NCBI GenBank assembly: GCA_017405595.1
Contig: JAFRAC010000008.1
Location: 1-54,047, forward strand
Length of the DNA: 54,047 bases
Source: Thermoguttaceae bacterium
GTDB lineage: Bacteria; Planctomycetota; Planctomycetia; Pirellulales; Thermoguttaceae
Reading direction: 5' to 3'
This document shows, piece after piece, positions 1 through 9,690 of the stretch. Within the stretch, counting starts at the first letter, position 1, and every line of letters starts with the position of its first letter. The notes below the pieces were generated by a model, which was not told the DNA's origin, made no database searches, and saw only the letters and a program-made list of their open reading frames with translations. The position numbers and the translations under genes were made by a program.

Positions 1-1188
1 CGGAGTGATGACGACGTCGGCACTGCCGTAGAAGTCATTGTAATTGGCGCGGCTCACCTTCACGTAGGTCGTGTAGGTCCCGACATTCGAGAAGGCCGGA
101 AGTTCGGTCAGATCGTAGGTCTCGCCGTCGAGCGAGTAGGCAAATGTATCGCCTTCCTGAGCATCAATCGCAACGGAGTAGATACCGCCGTCGTAGACCT
201 TTTCAATGCCGGTGACCGTCACATCGGTGATCGTCGCCGGGGTGATGACGACGTCGGCATCCCCATACCAGTCGGCGTAACCGGCGCGGCTCACCTTCAC
301 ATAGGTCGTGTAAGAGCCGACGTTCGAGTAGGACGGATTTACGGCCAGATCATAGGTCACGCCGTCAAGTGAGTAGGCAACCGCATCGCCTTCCTCGAGA
401 CCCGCAACCTCGACGGAGTAGAAACCGCCGTCGTAGACCTTTTCGATGCCGCTGACCGTCACACCGGTGATCACGGGAACGTCGCTGATCGTCACGGTCG
501 CCGAACCGGTCCAGTCGCTGTAGTTGGCGCGGCTGACCTTCACATAGGTCGTGTAAGTGCCGACCTCGGTGTATCCCGGATTCACATTCGTGTACTCGGT
601 ACCGTCGGCCGAGTAGAGAACCGTGTCGCCTTCCTGAGCGCTGACCGTGACCGAGTGGGCCGCACCGTCGTAGACTCCCGTGTAGCCATCGACGCTGACA
701 TCGGTAATCGCCGCCGGGGTGATGACGACGTCGGCACTGCCGGTCCAGTCATTGTAATTGGCGCGGCTGACCTTCACGTAGGTCGTGTAGGAGCCGACAT
801 TCGAGTAGGCCGGAAGTTCGGCGGCATAGGTCACGCCGTCTTCGGAGTAAAGAACCGTATCGCCTTCCTGAGCGCTGACCGTAACGGAGTAGCTGTTGCC
901 GTCGTAGACCTTTTCAACACCGGTGACCGTCACATCGGTGATGTCGGCCGCAGTGATGACGACGTCGGCGCTGCCGGTCCAGTCGTTGTAGTTGGCGCGG
1001 GAAACCTTGACGTAGGTCGTGTAGGAGCCGACATTCGAGTAGGCCGGAAGTTCGGCGGCATAGGTCACGCCGTCTTCGGAGTAAAGGACCGTATCGCCTT
1101 CCTGAGCGCTGACCGCAACGGAGTAGCTGTTGCCGTCGTAGACCTTTTCAACGCCGCTGACCGACACGTCGGTGATCGTCGCCGGGGT
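1..1188 (-). repeat. Five tandem 234-243 bp coding repeats (MBG-like domains)
   Basis: Units begin near 1, 237, 480, 717 and 951 on the + strand and each contains the recurrent block gtgatgacgacgtcgg or a variant. Each encodes one domain of about 78-81 residues. The units at 717 and 951 are the most similar and the one at 480 is the most divergent. The array continues beyond the window start, so the copy number is unknown. Confidence 0.85.
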
Positions 1189-2811
1189 GATCGAAGCGGC
1201 AATTGCGTCTGCGGCCGGAGCGATGTAGTTGGCGAGAACGGCGGCGTCCCCCTCAAGGGTGTAGGCCACGGTGACGGTGTAATCGCCGACATTGGCGGAT
1301 TCAAACGCGCCCGAAGCGGTCACGGTGACTTCGTCGGACGCGGCAATGCCGCTGACTTCGCCGAGCGCGATCACCGCATCGGTCTTCCCGTCGTAGACCT
1401 TGCTGGTGACCGCGGTGCCGGTGACCGTTACCGCGGCCTTTTCGATGACCGAAGTCACCGCGTAGGTCGCCCCGTTGCCGAAACCGTCGTCGCACTTGAC
1501 GAAGAGGTTGTAGGTGCCGGCATTCTTGTAGGTGTAGGAATCAGTCCAGGTTTCACCGTCTTCGGAATAGAGCGCCGAGGCGACGGGCCCTTCGAAGACG
1601 ACCAGGTCCGGAACCTCGCCGCTGTAGACAACGGTCGTCCCCTTGGCGCTGCCGATCTGTTCGACCGCGCCCAGGTCGATGACCCCGCCGTAGACGCGCT
1701 TGTTCCCGACAGCGTCGAACTCGGTGTCGTTATAGGCGTTGACTCCGGCGTTCAGCGCCTGGCTGTTGCCGGTGAGCGTATATCCGTCTGCGGCAAAGAG
1801 AACGCCGCCGTTATATTCCACGAAGTTGGTTCCGAACTCCACGGTCGACAGGTTGGTGTCGCCGCCGACGGTGACCGACTGATCGATGTTCAGCAGGTTG
1901 TCCCCCATGACGATGCTGTTCGAGAAACTGAACACGGCGCCGTTCTCGCCGCGGACCGCACTCAGAGCGTTGTTCGAGAGGGTGACGTTGATGCCGGTAT
2001 TGGTGCCGCCCGAGGAGGCGATCCCCTGGTCGTTGCCGGAAATCACGACGTTGGTGAGGGACAGTTCGCCGTTGCTGTTGCGGATCGTCCCGTTCGGAGC
2101 GGCGTTTCCGATGAAAACGGAATCGGCGACATCGGCCGAGCTGCCCGACGCCAGATAGAGGGCGGCGCCGTAGGAACCGGCGGTGTTTTCGGTGAAGACA
2201 GAATCCGAAATCGCAACTTCGGCGTTCTTGGCGGCGTAGATGCCGCCGGTGTGGGTTTTCGCGCTGTTCTGGGTGAAGACCGAGTCGGTGACGGTCAGGA
2301 CGGTACCGGCCGCGGTATAGACGGCCCCGCCCATCTTCCCGGAGTAGGAACCGGAAATGTCAACCTGATCGAGGGTCAGATTGCCGGCGTTATAGACCGC
2401 GCCCCCGTATTGGGCGGCGTAGCCGTTGGTCAGCGAAAGCCCGGTTAAAGTGACGCTGCCGGAATTGATCTCAAAAACGCGGGTGGCCCCGCCGGCGTCG
2501 ATGGCAAGATCGGCGTCGCCGGCGTCGATGGCAATGCTGCCGGCGGCGCTGATGGCCAAAGCGCCGTTTTGGAGGGAGATCGTCCCCTCAAGACCTTCTG
2601 CGAAGGTGATGGTCGCGTCGGCGCCGAGATCCTCGGCGTAGGCGATCGCTTCGCGGAGCGAGACAACGGCGTCCGCGGAATCGACGACGTCGTCGAGAGT
2701 GGTGACAACCAGCATGTCCGGATCGCCGGCCGTACTCCAAGGCGCCGCGGTCAGGAGGGTACGTTCCTCGAGACTTTCAAGCTGGAAACGACGATTCTTA
2801 AGAAAACTCAT
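1..2811 (-). CDS. Giant surface protein, beta-helix plus MBG/YDG-like repeats (C-terminus cut by window edge)
   Basis: The minus-strand frame is open without a stop from ATG at 2811 to position 1 (937 codons), so the C-terminus lies outside the window. AAGGAG sits just upstream of the ATG. Residues about 9-22 carry the planctomycete extracellular sorting motif (LESLEERTLLTA). Residues about 30-330 have the SLREAI start, repeated short beta-strand/Asn turns and a D-LGAVE end typical of parallel beta-helix (choice-of-anchor Q-like) adhesins. A YDG-type domain follows (near SKVYDGKTDAV), then five tandem MBG-like units of 78-81 residues with the core GxYDG and VGSYTTYVKVSRANY. Likely exported and surface-attached, probably binding polymer or host surface; no enzyme motif was seen. 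The same MBG-like fold recurs in the three secreted peptidases at 27699-32715. High confidence in gene and export motif, moderate in adhesin role. Confidence 0.88.
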   Translation of the reverse strand, partial: MSFLKNRRFQLESLEERTLLTAAPWSTAGDPDMLVVTTLDDVVDSADAVVSLREAIAYAEDLGADATITFAEGLEGTISLQNGALAISAAGSIAIDAGDADLAIDAGGATRVFEINSGSVTLTGLSLTNGYAAQYGGAVYNAGNLTLDQVDISGSYSGKMGGAVYTAAGTVLTVTDSVFTQNSAKTHTGGIYAAKNAEVAISDSVFTENTAGSYGAALYLASGSSADVADSVFIGNAAPNGTIRNSNGELSLTNVVISGNDQGIASSGGTNTGINVTLSNNALSAVRGENGAVFSFSNSIVMGDNLLNIDQSVTVGGDTNLSTVEFGTNFVEYNGGVLFAADGYTLTGNSQALNAGVNAYNDTEFDAVGNKRVYGGVIDLGAVEQIGSAKGTTVVYSGEVPDLVVFEGPVASALYSEDGETWTDSYTYKNAGTYNLFVKCDDGFGNGATYAVTSVIEKAAVTVTGTAVTSKVYDGKTDAVIALGEVSGIAASDEVTVTASGAFESANVGDYTVTVAYTLEGDAAVLANYIAPAADAIAASITPATITDVSVSGVEKVYDGNSYSVAVSAQEGDTVLYSEDGVTYAAELPAYSNVGSYTTYVKVSRANYNDWTGSADVVITAADITDVTVTGVEKVYDGNSYSVTVSAQEGDTVLYSEDGVTYAAELPAYSNVGSYTTYVKVSRANYNDWTGSADVVITPAAITDVSVDGYTGVYDGAAHSVTVSAQEGDTVLYSADGTEYTNVNPGYTEVGTYTTYVKVSRANYSDWTGSATVTISDVPVITGVTVSGIEKVYDGGFYSVEVAGLEEGDAVAYSLDGVTYDLAVNPSYSNVGSYTTYVKVSRAGYADWYGDADVVITPATITDVTVTGIEKVYDGGIYSVAIDAQEGDTFAYSLDGETYDLTELPAFSNVGTYTTYVKVSRANYNDFYGSADVVITP

Positions 2812-3856
2812 ACAAAATCTCCTTAAATTAAAAAGGAATTAAAAAAACAGCTCCAGCCAAGCGGCAATCCTCTCCGGCACACCCGAGCTCTGGGCACAAC
2901 GGAATCGGCTCGGCTTCGAACCACTAAAAAAACTTCACAATCAACCGTATCCGTGCGGAACCGCCGAGAACGAACGAACCGAAGACGGTTCCCGGTACCC
3001 GCACCGAAAAAACACTAGCCGTTATCAATGAAAAGCTGACAAAAAAAGCGAGGCGTCAGCATAACATTGCTCACACCTCGGTACTAGCAAAGACCGTCCT
3101 GCCCACAACGTACGTGACGCCCCGTATTCGATATGGAACGGAACATAAGCTGATAGGCAGAACAAATAAAACCCCGTCAACGGTCGGACGGTTTGATCGG
3201 TCTCAAAGAAAAATTGCTAGTTTTAGGTGTGAGACGAACAACTACTGTTCAGGTTATGTTTTTTCTAAATTTCTATGTAGCCTCCCGCTGGTTAAAGGAA
3301 CAACATGTCGACACCTAGCGCATCGACTATATCTATCATATACCCCGGATAAATTCCTGTCAACCAGATAATCCGTAAAAATCTGAAAATTCTGAGGCTT
3401 CGGGCATAAATTGCAGAATCTGTGACGGTTTTCCGTAAACGGCCGGCAGTCAGCCCCCTCTGTGGGGGGATCGCTGATGATCTGCCGCAGGTGGGCGAAA
3501 CGTCCCCCCCGGGGGTGCCGAAAGCCGGTTCCGGTATTGTTTCTCCCATGCTTTTATCTTGTTTTTTTGTTTTTCTCCACCAATATTGTCTGTTTTAATA
3601 CTGCCGTTCCCCCGCAGCCGGATCAGCCCGTCACCGCGGATCTTCCGAAAAAGTCCGGACAGTCCCTCTTCTTTACGCAGGACTATTGGATTGTTATCGG
3701 CTTTCCGCATAGAAAAGTATCGGTTATTCGCGGGAAGGCGCTTCATCGTGCGCAAATCGGGTGATTCTTTTCCGGCGGCTGCCCGCCTCACGCGGGATTG
3801 CCGGATATCAGACCCGGCTTTGACACTCTTCGGGCAGCCTCCGGAAAACGGAAATA
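2812..3856. other. Long intergenic region without a convincing gene
   Basis: About 1 kb separating the giant surface protein from the dehydrogenase, noticeably AT-richer than its surroundings around 3010-3420. Short ORFs here (for example 3114-3371 and 3462-3764 on the + strand) lack a plausible ribosome site, domain or matching codon use. A small C5/G-rich hairpin at about 3458-3472 resembles the stem of the repeat family described at 43487-43571 and 44896-44981. A weak relative of the GCGGGAA-GCGCTT palindrome lies near 3730-3750. No RNA gene was recognised. Confidence 0.55.
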
Positions 3857-4933
3857 TCAGTCCGCAGAATGATTCCCGCGGGTTGAATAGCGGCTCTTTA
3901 AATCGATCCAGAGGGGAGTCTCGCCGTTGCGCAGGGGGAATCCGAGCTGTTTCCCTTCGGGGGAAAGGCGGTTGATGAGGGGTTCGCCGTTCAGATAGCG
4001 GCGGACGTTTTCGCAGAAGATGTCGCAGACGTCGTCGAACCGCCATCGGATCTGGCCCCCCACGTGCGGAGTGATCAGCACCTGCGGAAAATCCCAGAGC
4101 GGGTGGCCGGCGGGAAGCGGTTCGGGCGAGGTGACGTCCATGACCGCGCCGGCGAGATGTTCCGAGGCGATCGCACGGGCCAGGGCGTCGGAATCGACCA
4201 GCGGGCCGCGCGCCATGTTCACGAGGAGCGCACCTTTTTTCATGCGGGCCAGACGGGCGGCGTCAAAGATGCCGCGTGTGGCCTGGCACAGGGGGAGTGA
4301 AAGAAACACAACATCCGACTCGGCCAGCAGATCGTCGAGCCGGCCGGCGGGCCAGAGCTCGTCGACGTGCGCCGGTTTGTTTTCGGGATAGAGGTCGGTC
4401 GCGACAATCCGGCGGGCGAAGGGGCGGACCACTTCGGAAAAGCGGCGGCCGACACCGCCGAACCCGACAATGCCGACATTCTTTTCGGTCAGGTCGCGGG
4501 TCGGTTTCCGTTTGAACCGGCGCCAGTCCGGATTGTTTGTCTGAGCGTGCTGATCGAGGATGAACGCACTTAAGTTGCGGTGCCACGCCAGCGTGAGCGC
4601 CAGCCCGTGTTCCGAAACCTGGTCGGCCAGTACGCCCGACGCGGTCGTCACGGTGATGTCGGAGGCGATCACCGAAGGGGTCAGGAGCCAGTCCATCCCC
4701 GCCGCCGACGACTGAACCCAGCGGAGCCGCCCCTGCGAGACGACCTCGTCCCACGGCACGGGCACTTTGGCATGGCCGCAGAAATAGTCGGCTTCAAAAA
4801 GGGCTTGCGCGATCCCCTTCTGATCGGTATTGATGATATTGACGCCGGGCCAGGCCGCGGCGATCCGCGCGATATGCTTTTCGTCGACCGGCGTTTCCCG
4901 GAAACAGACGACCAGATTCGGTTTCGATGTCAT
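3857..4933 (-). CDS. D-isomer specific 2-hydroxyacid dehydrogenase
   Basis: A 358-residue protein of the D-2-hydroxyacid dehydrogenase family (NAD(P)-dependent reduction of 2-keto acids or the reverse). Visible motifs: Rossmann GFGGVG at 157-162, NMARGPLVD with the substrate-binding/catalytic Arg at 242, SPEPLP with the catalytic Glu at 271, and TPHVGG with the catalytic His at 290. The length is slightly above the usual 310-340. The start codon overlaps the galK stop by 4 bases (ATGA), so translation is probably coupled to galK. The exact substrate cannot be read from sequence; glyoxylate/hydroxypyruvate-type or broad 2-ketoacid reductase are alternatives. It may feed fermentation or redox balance beside sugar utilisation. 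Confidence 0.92.
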   Translation of the reverse strand: MTSKPNLVVCFRETPVDEKHIARIAAAWPGVNIINTDQKGIAQALFEADYFCGHAKVPVPWDEVVSQGRLRWVQSSAAGMDWLLTPSVIASDITVTTASGVLADQVSEHGLALTLAWHRNLSAFILDQHAQTNNPDWRRFKRKPTRDLTEKNVGIVGFGGVGRRFSEVVRPFARRIVATDLYPENKPAHVDELWPAGRLDDLLAESDVVFLSLPLCQATRGIFDAARLARMKKGALLVNMARGPLVDSDALARAIASEHLAGAVMDVTSPEPLPAGHPLWDFPQVLITPHVGGQIRWRFDDVCDIFCENVRRYLNGEPLINRLSPEGKQLGFPLRNGETPLWIDLKSRYSTRGNHSAD

Positions 4934-6111
4934 AGAATGCGCGCTCCCGCCGCCGCCCGTGTAACAAAGATCGCCGGCTCAATGCCGGTCGCCTTCCGAT
5001 ATGCGGTTCTGATCTGTTCGGCAATCGATTCGGCTTTCCCGGCTTCGATGAGCGAGACGGTGCAGCCGCCGAACCCGCCGCCGGTCATCCGCGAGCCGTA
5101 AACGCCGCCCCCGGCGCCGATTCTCTCCGCGATTTCGACCAGCGCGTCCGTTTCGGGACAGGTAACTTCGTAGTCCTCTTTCAGCGAGCGGTGTCCCTCG
5201 TACATCGCTTCTCCGGCGGCCTGCCAGTCGCCGGCGGCCAGCGCCTGCGCGAACCGCGCAACACGCTCTTCCTCGGTCAGAAAATGGCGGGCGCGGCGGT
5301 AGATCCGTTCACCGTCGTCGAGCGCGTCAAACTTCGCGCGACTGTCTTCGAGCGCCGGAACCGCGGTCTCGCGAAGGAGCCGGACACCGAGCAGTTCCGC
5401 CGCCTTCGCGCAGTCGGCGCGCCGCTGCGGGTACTCGCTGCCCGAAAGCGTGTGCTTGACGTTGCTGTTGGTGACCAGCACGGCAATACGCGGGTCGGAA
5501 AGCGGAACATTTTTCCGTTCGAAGGAGCGGCAGTCCAGCTGCATGGCGTGCCCTTCGGCCGCCATCGCCGAAATGAACTGGTCCATGATCCCGCACGGCA
5601 TGAAGGCGTATTCGTGTTCCGCCTTCTGGCAGAGGAGCGCCTTTTCGACCGGGTCGATCGCGGTGCCGCTCACCGCCTCCAAAAGCGTCGCGACGCCGAC
5701 TTCGAGCGAAGCACTGCTCGAAAGTCCGCCGCCCAGCGGCACGTCCGAAACGATGACCGCGTTAAACGGATCGGCGGCAAGCCCCTTTTCCAGTACGCAG
5801 CCGATTGTACCGGCGACATAACTGCGCCAATCGACCTTTTCGGCAGGAGGCTCTTTCCGGGCAAGTTCAAATTCCGCCTCCTCGTCGAACGTGTCGGTCC
5901 AGACCGCGGCCTTCTTCCCCCCCGCGCGGGGACCCGCCGCGATCACGGTATAGCGTTCGATCGCCATCGGAAAGACAAATCCGCCGTTGTAATCGGTGTG
6001 TTCGCCGATCAGGTTCACGCGCCCGGGCGCGGCGGCATGCCAGAGGGGTTCTCCGCCGAACCGCGCCGTGTAGGCGCAGTCGGCCCGCTGAAGAAGATGA
6101 TTTAAAGACAT
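4930..6111 (-). CDS. galK: Galactokinase
   Basis: A 393-residue GHMP kinase that phosphorylates galactose to galactose-1-phosphate (first step of the Leloir pathway, cytoplasmic). The galactokinase signature GRVNLIGEHTDYNGG lies at 30-44 and the GHMP ATP-binding loop PLGGGLSSSAS at 125-135. The late GHMP motif TGGGFGGCTVSLI near the C-terminus is intact. Length is normal for the family. It overlaps the downstream dehydrogenase by 4 bases and lies 45 bp after the upstream membrane protein gene, so it may be read from the same transcript. No clear Shine-Dalgarno is visible before the ATG. No galT or galE is in the window. Confidence 0.97.
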   Translation of the reverse strand: MSLNHLLQRADCAYTARFGGEPLWHAAAPGRVNLIGEHTDYNGGFVFPMAIERYTVIAAGPRAGGKKAAVWTDTFDEEAEFELARKEPPAEKVDWRSYVAGTIGCVLEKGLAADPFNAVIVSDVPLGGGLSSSASLEVGVATLLEAVSGTAIDPVEKALLCQKAEHEYAFMPCGIMDQFISAMAAEGHAMQLDCRSFERKNVPLSDPRIAVLVTNSNVKHTLSGSEYPQRRADCAKAAELLGVRLLRETAVPALEDSRAKFDALDDGERIYRRARHFLTEEERVARFAQALAAGDWQAAGEAMYEGHRSLKEDYEVTCPETDALVEIAERIGAGGGVYGSRMTGGGFGGCTVSLIEAGKAESIAEQIRTAYRKATGIEPAIFVTRAAAGARIL

Positions 6112-6156
6112 GGCTGCAGCAATTTCAAATATCGTGGAACGGCACGCGGCGGCAGA

Positions 6157-7698
6157 CTAGAGACTCTTGTTCCGCCGGTGAAAATAGGCGTCGCTCACCT
6201 TCCCCGACGAGGGGCCGGGCTGATCGACGCGGCGGGGATTGTAAATCGGCGCGGTCACACCGAACGAGCTCGGTTTGGCGTCTTTCGTCTCTTTGTCGAA
6301 GATCGGGGCGATGTTGGCGTGCGACGTGACCGGGGTACCGCCCTTGTCGGTCTGTCTTACACCGCCGGGTTCCTGATAGCGGTCGACCCGCGCGCTCTGC
6401 TTGTAATGCGTCTGGCGCAGAAACTCGGCGAGCGAAATCCGGGGAACGCCGTTTTTCAGGGCTTCGTCGAGCAGGTTCATGTGGGCGGTCTTGATTTTCC
6501 CTTTCAGCTCGTCCGGCATATCGGGATCGTTTTCGATGATCTTCATGATCGGCGTGTTGCTCATGATCACGTAGTTGACGTCCGGTTCGATCTGGCCGCG
6601 GATTTCGCCGTCTTTGTCGATCCAGGCGCTGACCGCCGAACCGCTCGAGTTGATCAGATTGACCAGCAGATCGAGATCGTCTTTGTTGTCGCCGTCAACA
6701 TCCAGAAAGTAATCGAGCGCCAGCTTGACCTGTTCCCCCGATTTCCAGAGCGGGGTAAAGACGTAATCGCCCGGAATGAACGGGGCCTCCATTTCGTCGT
6801 TCAGAATGCGCGCTTCGCATTCGTGCGCGTCGACGATGCGGATCACCTCCAGCGCCCCTTTCGACTCGACAATCCCCCTGGCCAAAGCGTCTTTTGAGTA
6901 GACGCCGAAAGTCGTCAGAAGGCGGACCCCGTCGGCTTCGCCGATGTTCAGCCAGACCACGCGGTTCAGCTGGTCGACGTAGACGATTTTGCCGTCCGGA
7001 ATTTCGGTGAGCGGATCGACAAGCGCCTCGACACGGCTGCGGAGCGAGGTGTTGATATCGGCGATCATCTTTTTCGACTCTTCGGCGTCGGCCGCCTGGG
7101 TTTCGAGCCTGTCGACGACGGCCTTGTCGTCGGCACGGACCTCTTCGACCGTTTTCTCCAGGACATCTTTCTGCGCCTGCAGATCTTTATACCGGTTTTC
7201 GGCGTCGTCGCGCCGCTTTTCGTTGGTCGTGTTCAGGTCGTCGGTCTTGGTGTCGAAGGTCTCTTTCTGAACTTCGGTTTTATCGGTCTCGGTATCGGCA
7301 AGGACGCGGTAGGCATCGCGCTCCTTCTCGGCGGCGGCAAGCTGAATCTCCTTTTCGGCGAGATTCGCGTTGAGCCCCTCGATCACGGAAAGGCACGTTT
7401 TCGGGGTTTCGGAAAGGTCGCCCGCCGCCTTTTTGAGCGTTTCGGGATAAGAGGTGAGCAGTTCGGCGGTATCGGCTTCAGAGTTGCCGTTGATATACTG
7501 CTGGAGCGTTTGAATATCGGTTCTGAGCTTTCCGGATTCCCCGCTCAGCGCCGACTTCTGGGCATCGTAATCCCTTGTCCGGGCTTTCGCCTCGCTCAGC
7601 GCCTTGGCGGTAAAATACTCGCTGATGCCCAGAGCCAGGGTAAGAACGAAAAAAACGATCCCCACAATTGTCCACGCGCTGCCGCCGGAATTACTCAT
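6157..7698 (-). CDS. Membrane-anchored coiled-coil protein, paralogue of the gene at 7813-9411
   Basis: 513 residues; function not recognised. One N-terminal membrane helix (about 9-29, WTIVGIVFFVLTLALGI) precedes a long charged coiled coil (about 35-215). A small beta-rich domain follows with the motif DGKIVYVDQLNRVVWLNIG, then a C-terminal domain with LDYFLDVDGDNKDDLDLLV and ITAHM/LAEFLR-type helices. The same layout and many identical stretches occur in the neighbouring upstream gene, so the pair arose by duplication. The N-in membrane helix suggests the bulk lies in the periplasm or paryphoplasm. GGAG lies upstream of the chosen ATG, and the start matches that of the paralogue. The V-D-R-V-LN-G segment is reminiscent of small beta-barrels in MreC/FlgT-type proteins, but this is only an impression. 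Confidence 0.85.
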   Translation of the reverse strand: MSNSGGSAWTIVGIVFFVLTLALGISEYFTAKALSEAKARTRDYDAQKSALSGESGKLRTDIQTLQQYINGNSEADTAELLTSYPETLKKAAGDLSETPKTCLSVIEGLNANLAEKEIQLAAAEKERDAYRVLADTETDKTEVQKETFDTKTDDLNTTNEKRRDDAENRYKDLQAQKDVLEKTVEEVRADDKAVVDRLETQAADAEESKKMIADINTSLRSRVEALVDPLTEIPDGKIVYVDQLNRVVWLNIGEADGVRLLTTFGVYSKDALARGIVESKGALEVIRIVDAHECEARILNDEMEAPFIPGDYVFTPLWKSGEQVKLALDYFLDVDGDNKDDLDLLVNLINSSGSAVSAWIDKDGEIRGQIEPDVNYVIMSNTPIMKIIENDPDMPDELKGKIKTAHMNLLDEALKNGVPRISLAEFLRQTHYKQSARVDRYQEPGGVRQTDKGGTPVTSHANIAPIFDKETKDAKPSSFGVTAPIYNPRRVDQPGPSSGKVSDAYFHRRNKSL

Positions 7699-7812
7699 TG
7701 TATCGCGTCTCCGTAAAACCTGGAGCTTTCTTTTTGCCGCCGGTACCGCGGCACCGGTCTTGAAATGATTCTCTATTCGAACCCCCTTTCCCGCGGTCGG
7801 GAGAGGGATTGG

Positions 7813-9411
7813 TCAGATGTCTTTCGGGGTTCGGCGCCGGAACTTCGGGGATTCGGATTCCCCGCCGCCGCTTTCGGCGGAAGAGCCGGACGCGCCGCCG
7901 ATCGCGGTGCCGCTTTCCGGGTCAATTTTCGCATCGCCCGGGTTCAGGTTGTAGATCGAACTTTCGCTGCTGTTGGGCACGATCGGAACACGGGTGGTGT
8001 CGGGCGCCTCGTCGAGCCCTCCCGGTTCGGCAAACCGGGCGACGTCGGTCGACTGGCGGAAATGGCTCCGGCGGACGAACTCGTTCAGCTTCATCTGGCG
8101 CAGGCCGTTGACCTGCGCTTTCTCGATGAGCTCGGCATGTGCGGCGCGGACGGCTTCTTTCGTCTCGTCCGAAGCTTCGGCGGCGTCGAGCGCCTCGTCC
8201 AGCGGCGTATTGCTCACGATCAGGTAGGTCGTTTCCGGCCCGACCGTTCCCCGCAGTTCGCCATTTTTATCGATCCAGGCGCTGACGACCCCGTCGTTGG
8301 CCTCGATGATGTTGATCACCAGGTCAAGATCGTCGGATCCGTCGTTTTCGACATCCAGAAAATAGTCGAGCGCGTAGGCCGGCCGTTCCCCCCTCTTCCA
8401 AAGGGGCGTGTAGACGAGATCGCCGCTGGCGATCGGGTCGAACTGTTCGGCGGCAAGCACTTTTGACGCGGCCCCCTCTTTGTCGATCGAGCGGACCACC
8501 GTCCTGAGCGTCTCTTCATCGTCGATGATGCGGGCGTCTGACTCGTTTTTGCCGACAAAACGGATAACCTCGACCGCCCCCTTCGGCACGATTTCACCCC
8601 GCTCGAGCGCGTTCTCGGGGAAGACGGCAAATTTCGTCAGGAGGCGGAGCCCTTGGTCCTGCCCGATGTTGAGGCGGACGACGCGGCTCATCTGATCGAC
8701 GTAAACGACCTTGCCGTCCGGCACTTCAAAGGAAGGGTCGGTCAGCTCCTCGATTTTCGAGCGGAGGTTCGCGTTGATATCGGCAATCACCTTCACCGAT
8801 TTTTCGGCGGCAACCGTCTGCCCCTTGATGTGTTCGCGGTTGACCGCGGCGGTGCGTTTCGCCTGTTCAACATTCCGGACTTCGTCGACCGTCTGATCGG
8901 AAAGGACATCGTACTGGGCCGCGGCCTCTTTGAGCTGGCCTTTGTTCTGGGTGGTGATATTATCGATTTCGTTATCGAAATCGGCTTTCTGCTGTTTCGA
9001 AAGCTCCCCCTCTTCGCCAGCGGTCACGTAATGCTGGTCCCGATCGCTGTTCGCCTCTTGAAGGGAACCGTTTCGGGCGGCGATCTCGCCGACGAGGCCG
9101 GCAATCGCCCCGTCGCAGTTTGTGTAATTCGACCCGCCGAGTTCGCCCAGACGCGTTTCCAGATCCTTGACGAGATCGTCGGTCTTCATGTCGCCGGAAT
9201 AGCCGATCAGCGTCTTGAGCCGGGCGGCCTGTTCGGAAAGATTCCGGTTTTCGGCGAGAGCTTTGTCGTAATTCTCTTTCGCCGTTTTGGAACCGGCCAT
9301 CGCCTGATTCAGCGCTTTCGCGGTAAAATACTCACCCACGCCCAGCCCGAGGGTCAGGACGATGAAGATGATCCCCATCACGGTCCAGGTATTGTTGTCA
9401 GAACTGCTCAT
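7813..9411 (-). CDS. Membrane-anchored coiled-coil protein, first of two tandem paralogues
   Basis: 532 residues from the ATG at 9411, chosen because MSSSDNNTWTVMGIIF aligns with MSNSGGSAWTIVGIVF of the paralogue. A TTG 81 bases upstream would add a charged, unconserved extension. One membrane helix (about 9-30), a coiled coil to about residue 240, the motif DGKVVYVDQMSRVVRLNIG and a C-terminal domain with LDYFLDVENDGSDDLDLV follow. The C-terminal 40 residues are Ser/Gly/Glu-rich. A strong sigma70-like promoter (9516-9544) precedes it with a leader of about 98 nt, and 114 bp separate it from the next paralogue. Function unknown; an envelope structural or scaffolding role fits the architecture. 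Confidence 0.85.
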   Translation of the reverse strand: MSSSDNNTWTVMGIIFIVLTLGLGVGEYFTAKALNQAMAGSKTAKENYDKALAENRNLSEQAARLKTLIGYSGDMKTDDLVKDLETRLGELGGSNYTNCDGAIAGLVGEIAARNGSLQEANSDRDQHYVTAGEEGELSKQQKADFDNEIDNITTQNKGQLKEAAAQYDVLSDQTVDEVRNVEQAKRTAAVNREHIKGQTVAAEKSVKVIADINANLRSKIEELTDPSFEVPDGKVVYVDQMSRVVRLNIGQDQGLRLLTKFAVFPENALERGEIVPKGAVEVIRFVGKNESDARIIDDEETLRTVVRSIDKEGAASKVLAAEQFDPIASGDLVYTPLWKRGERPAYALDYFLDVENDGSDDLDLVINIIEANDGVVSAWIDKNGELRGTVGPETTYLIVSNTPLDEALDAAEASDETKEAVRAAHAELIEKAQVNGLRQMKLNEFVRRSHFRQSTDVARFAEPGGLDEAPDTTRVPIVPNSSESSIYNLNPGDAKIDPESGTAIGGASGSSAESGGGESESPKFRRRTPKDI

Positions 9412-9515
9412 ATCTTTTACGCCGCCCCGTTGGCCCGAGAGGTGCCGGGCTGAATCGCCCGCTTCATGCCGAAAACGCCGATATCCCCCCAAAAAAGAAC
9501 AAAACTCCCCCTAAT

Positions 9516-9544
9516 ATATTAAAATAGGGGATTTAGATCGTCAA
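9516..9544 (-). promoter_or_regulatory. Sigma70-type promoter for the paralogue operon
   Basis: On the minus strand TTGACG (9539-9544), a 17-base spacer, then TAATAT (9516-9521). The predicted transcription start is near 9509, about 98 nt before the ATG at 9411. This is one of the best -35/-10 matches in the window. Confidence 0.65.
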
Positions 9545-9690
9545 CAATCACTATCGGCAAAGAGGGAAAAAGTTCCGTCTTTCTCCGCGATTTTAACGAT
9601 TTTAGCCCCTTTGGGGGTTGTACGAATCGAGAAAAAAGAGTAATCTTGCGCGGATTTTTACAGGACAAACGGAACCGCGCCGGTATCTCA

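Noticed and set aside
655..2448. 597-codon + strand ORF opposite the giant surface protein
   Set aside because: Low-complexity Gly/Asp/Val/Arg composition mirrors the repeats on the other strand. The minus strand has a ribosome site, export motif and recognisable domains.
3462..3764. Possible 100-residue + strand gene with a hydrophobic stretch
   Set aside because: No ribosome site, no family, atypical composition, and it runs through a hairpin and AT-rich DNA.
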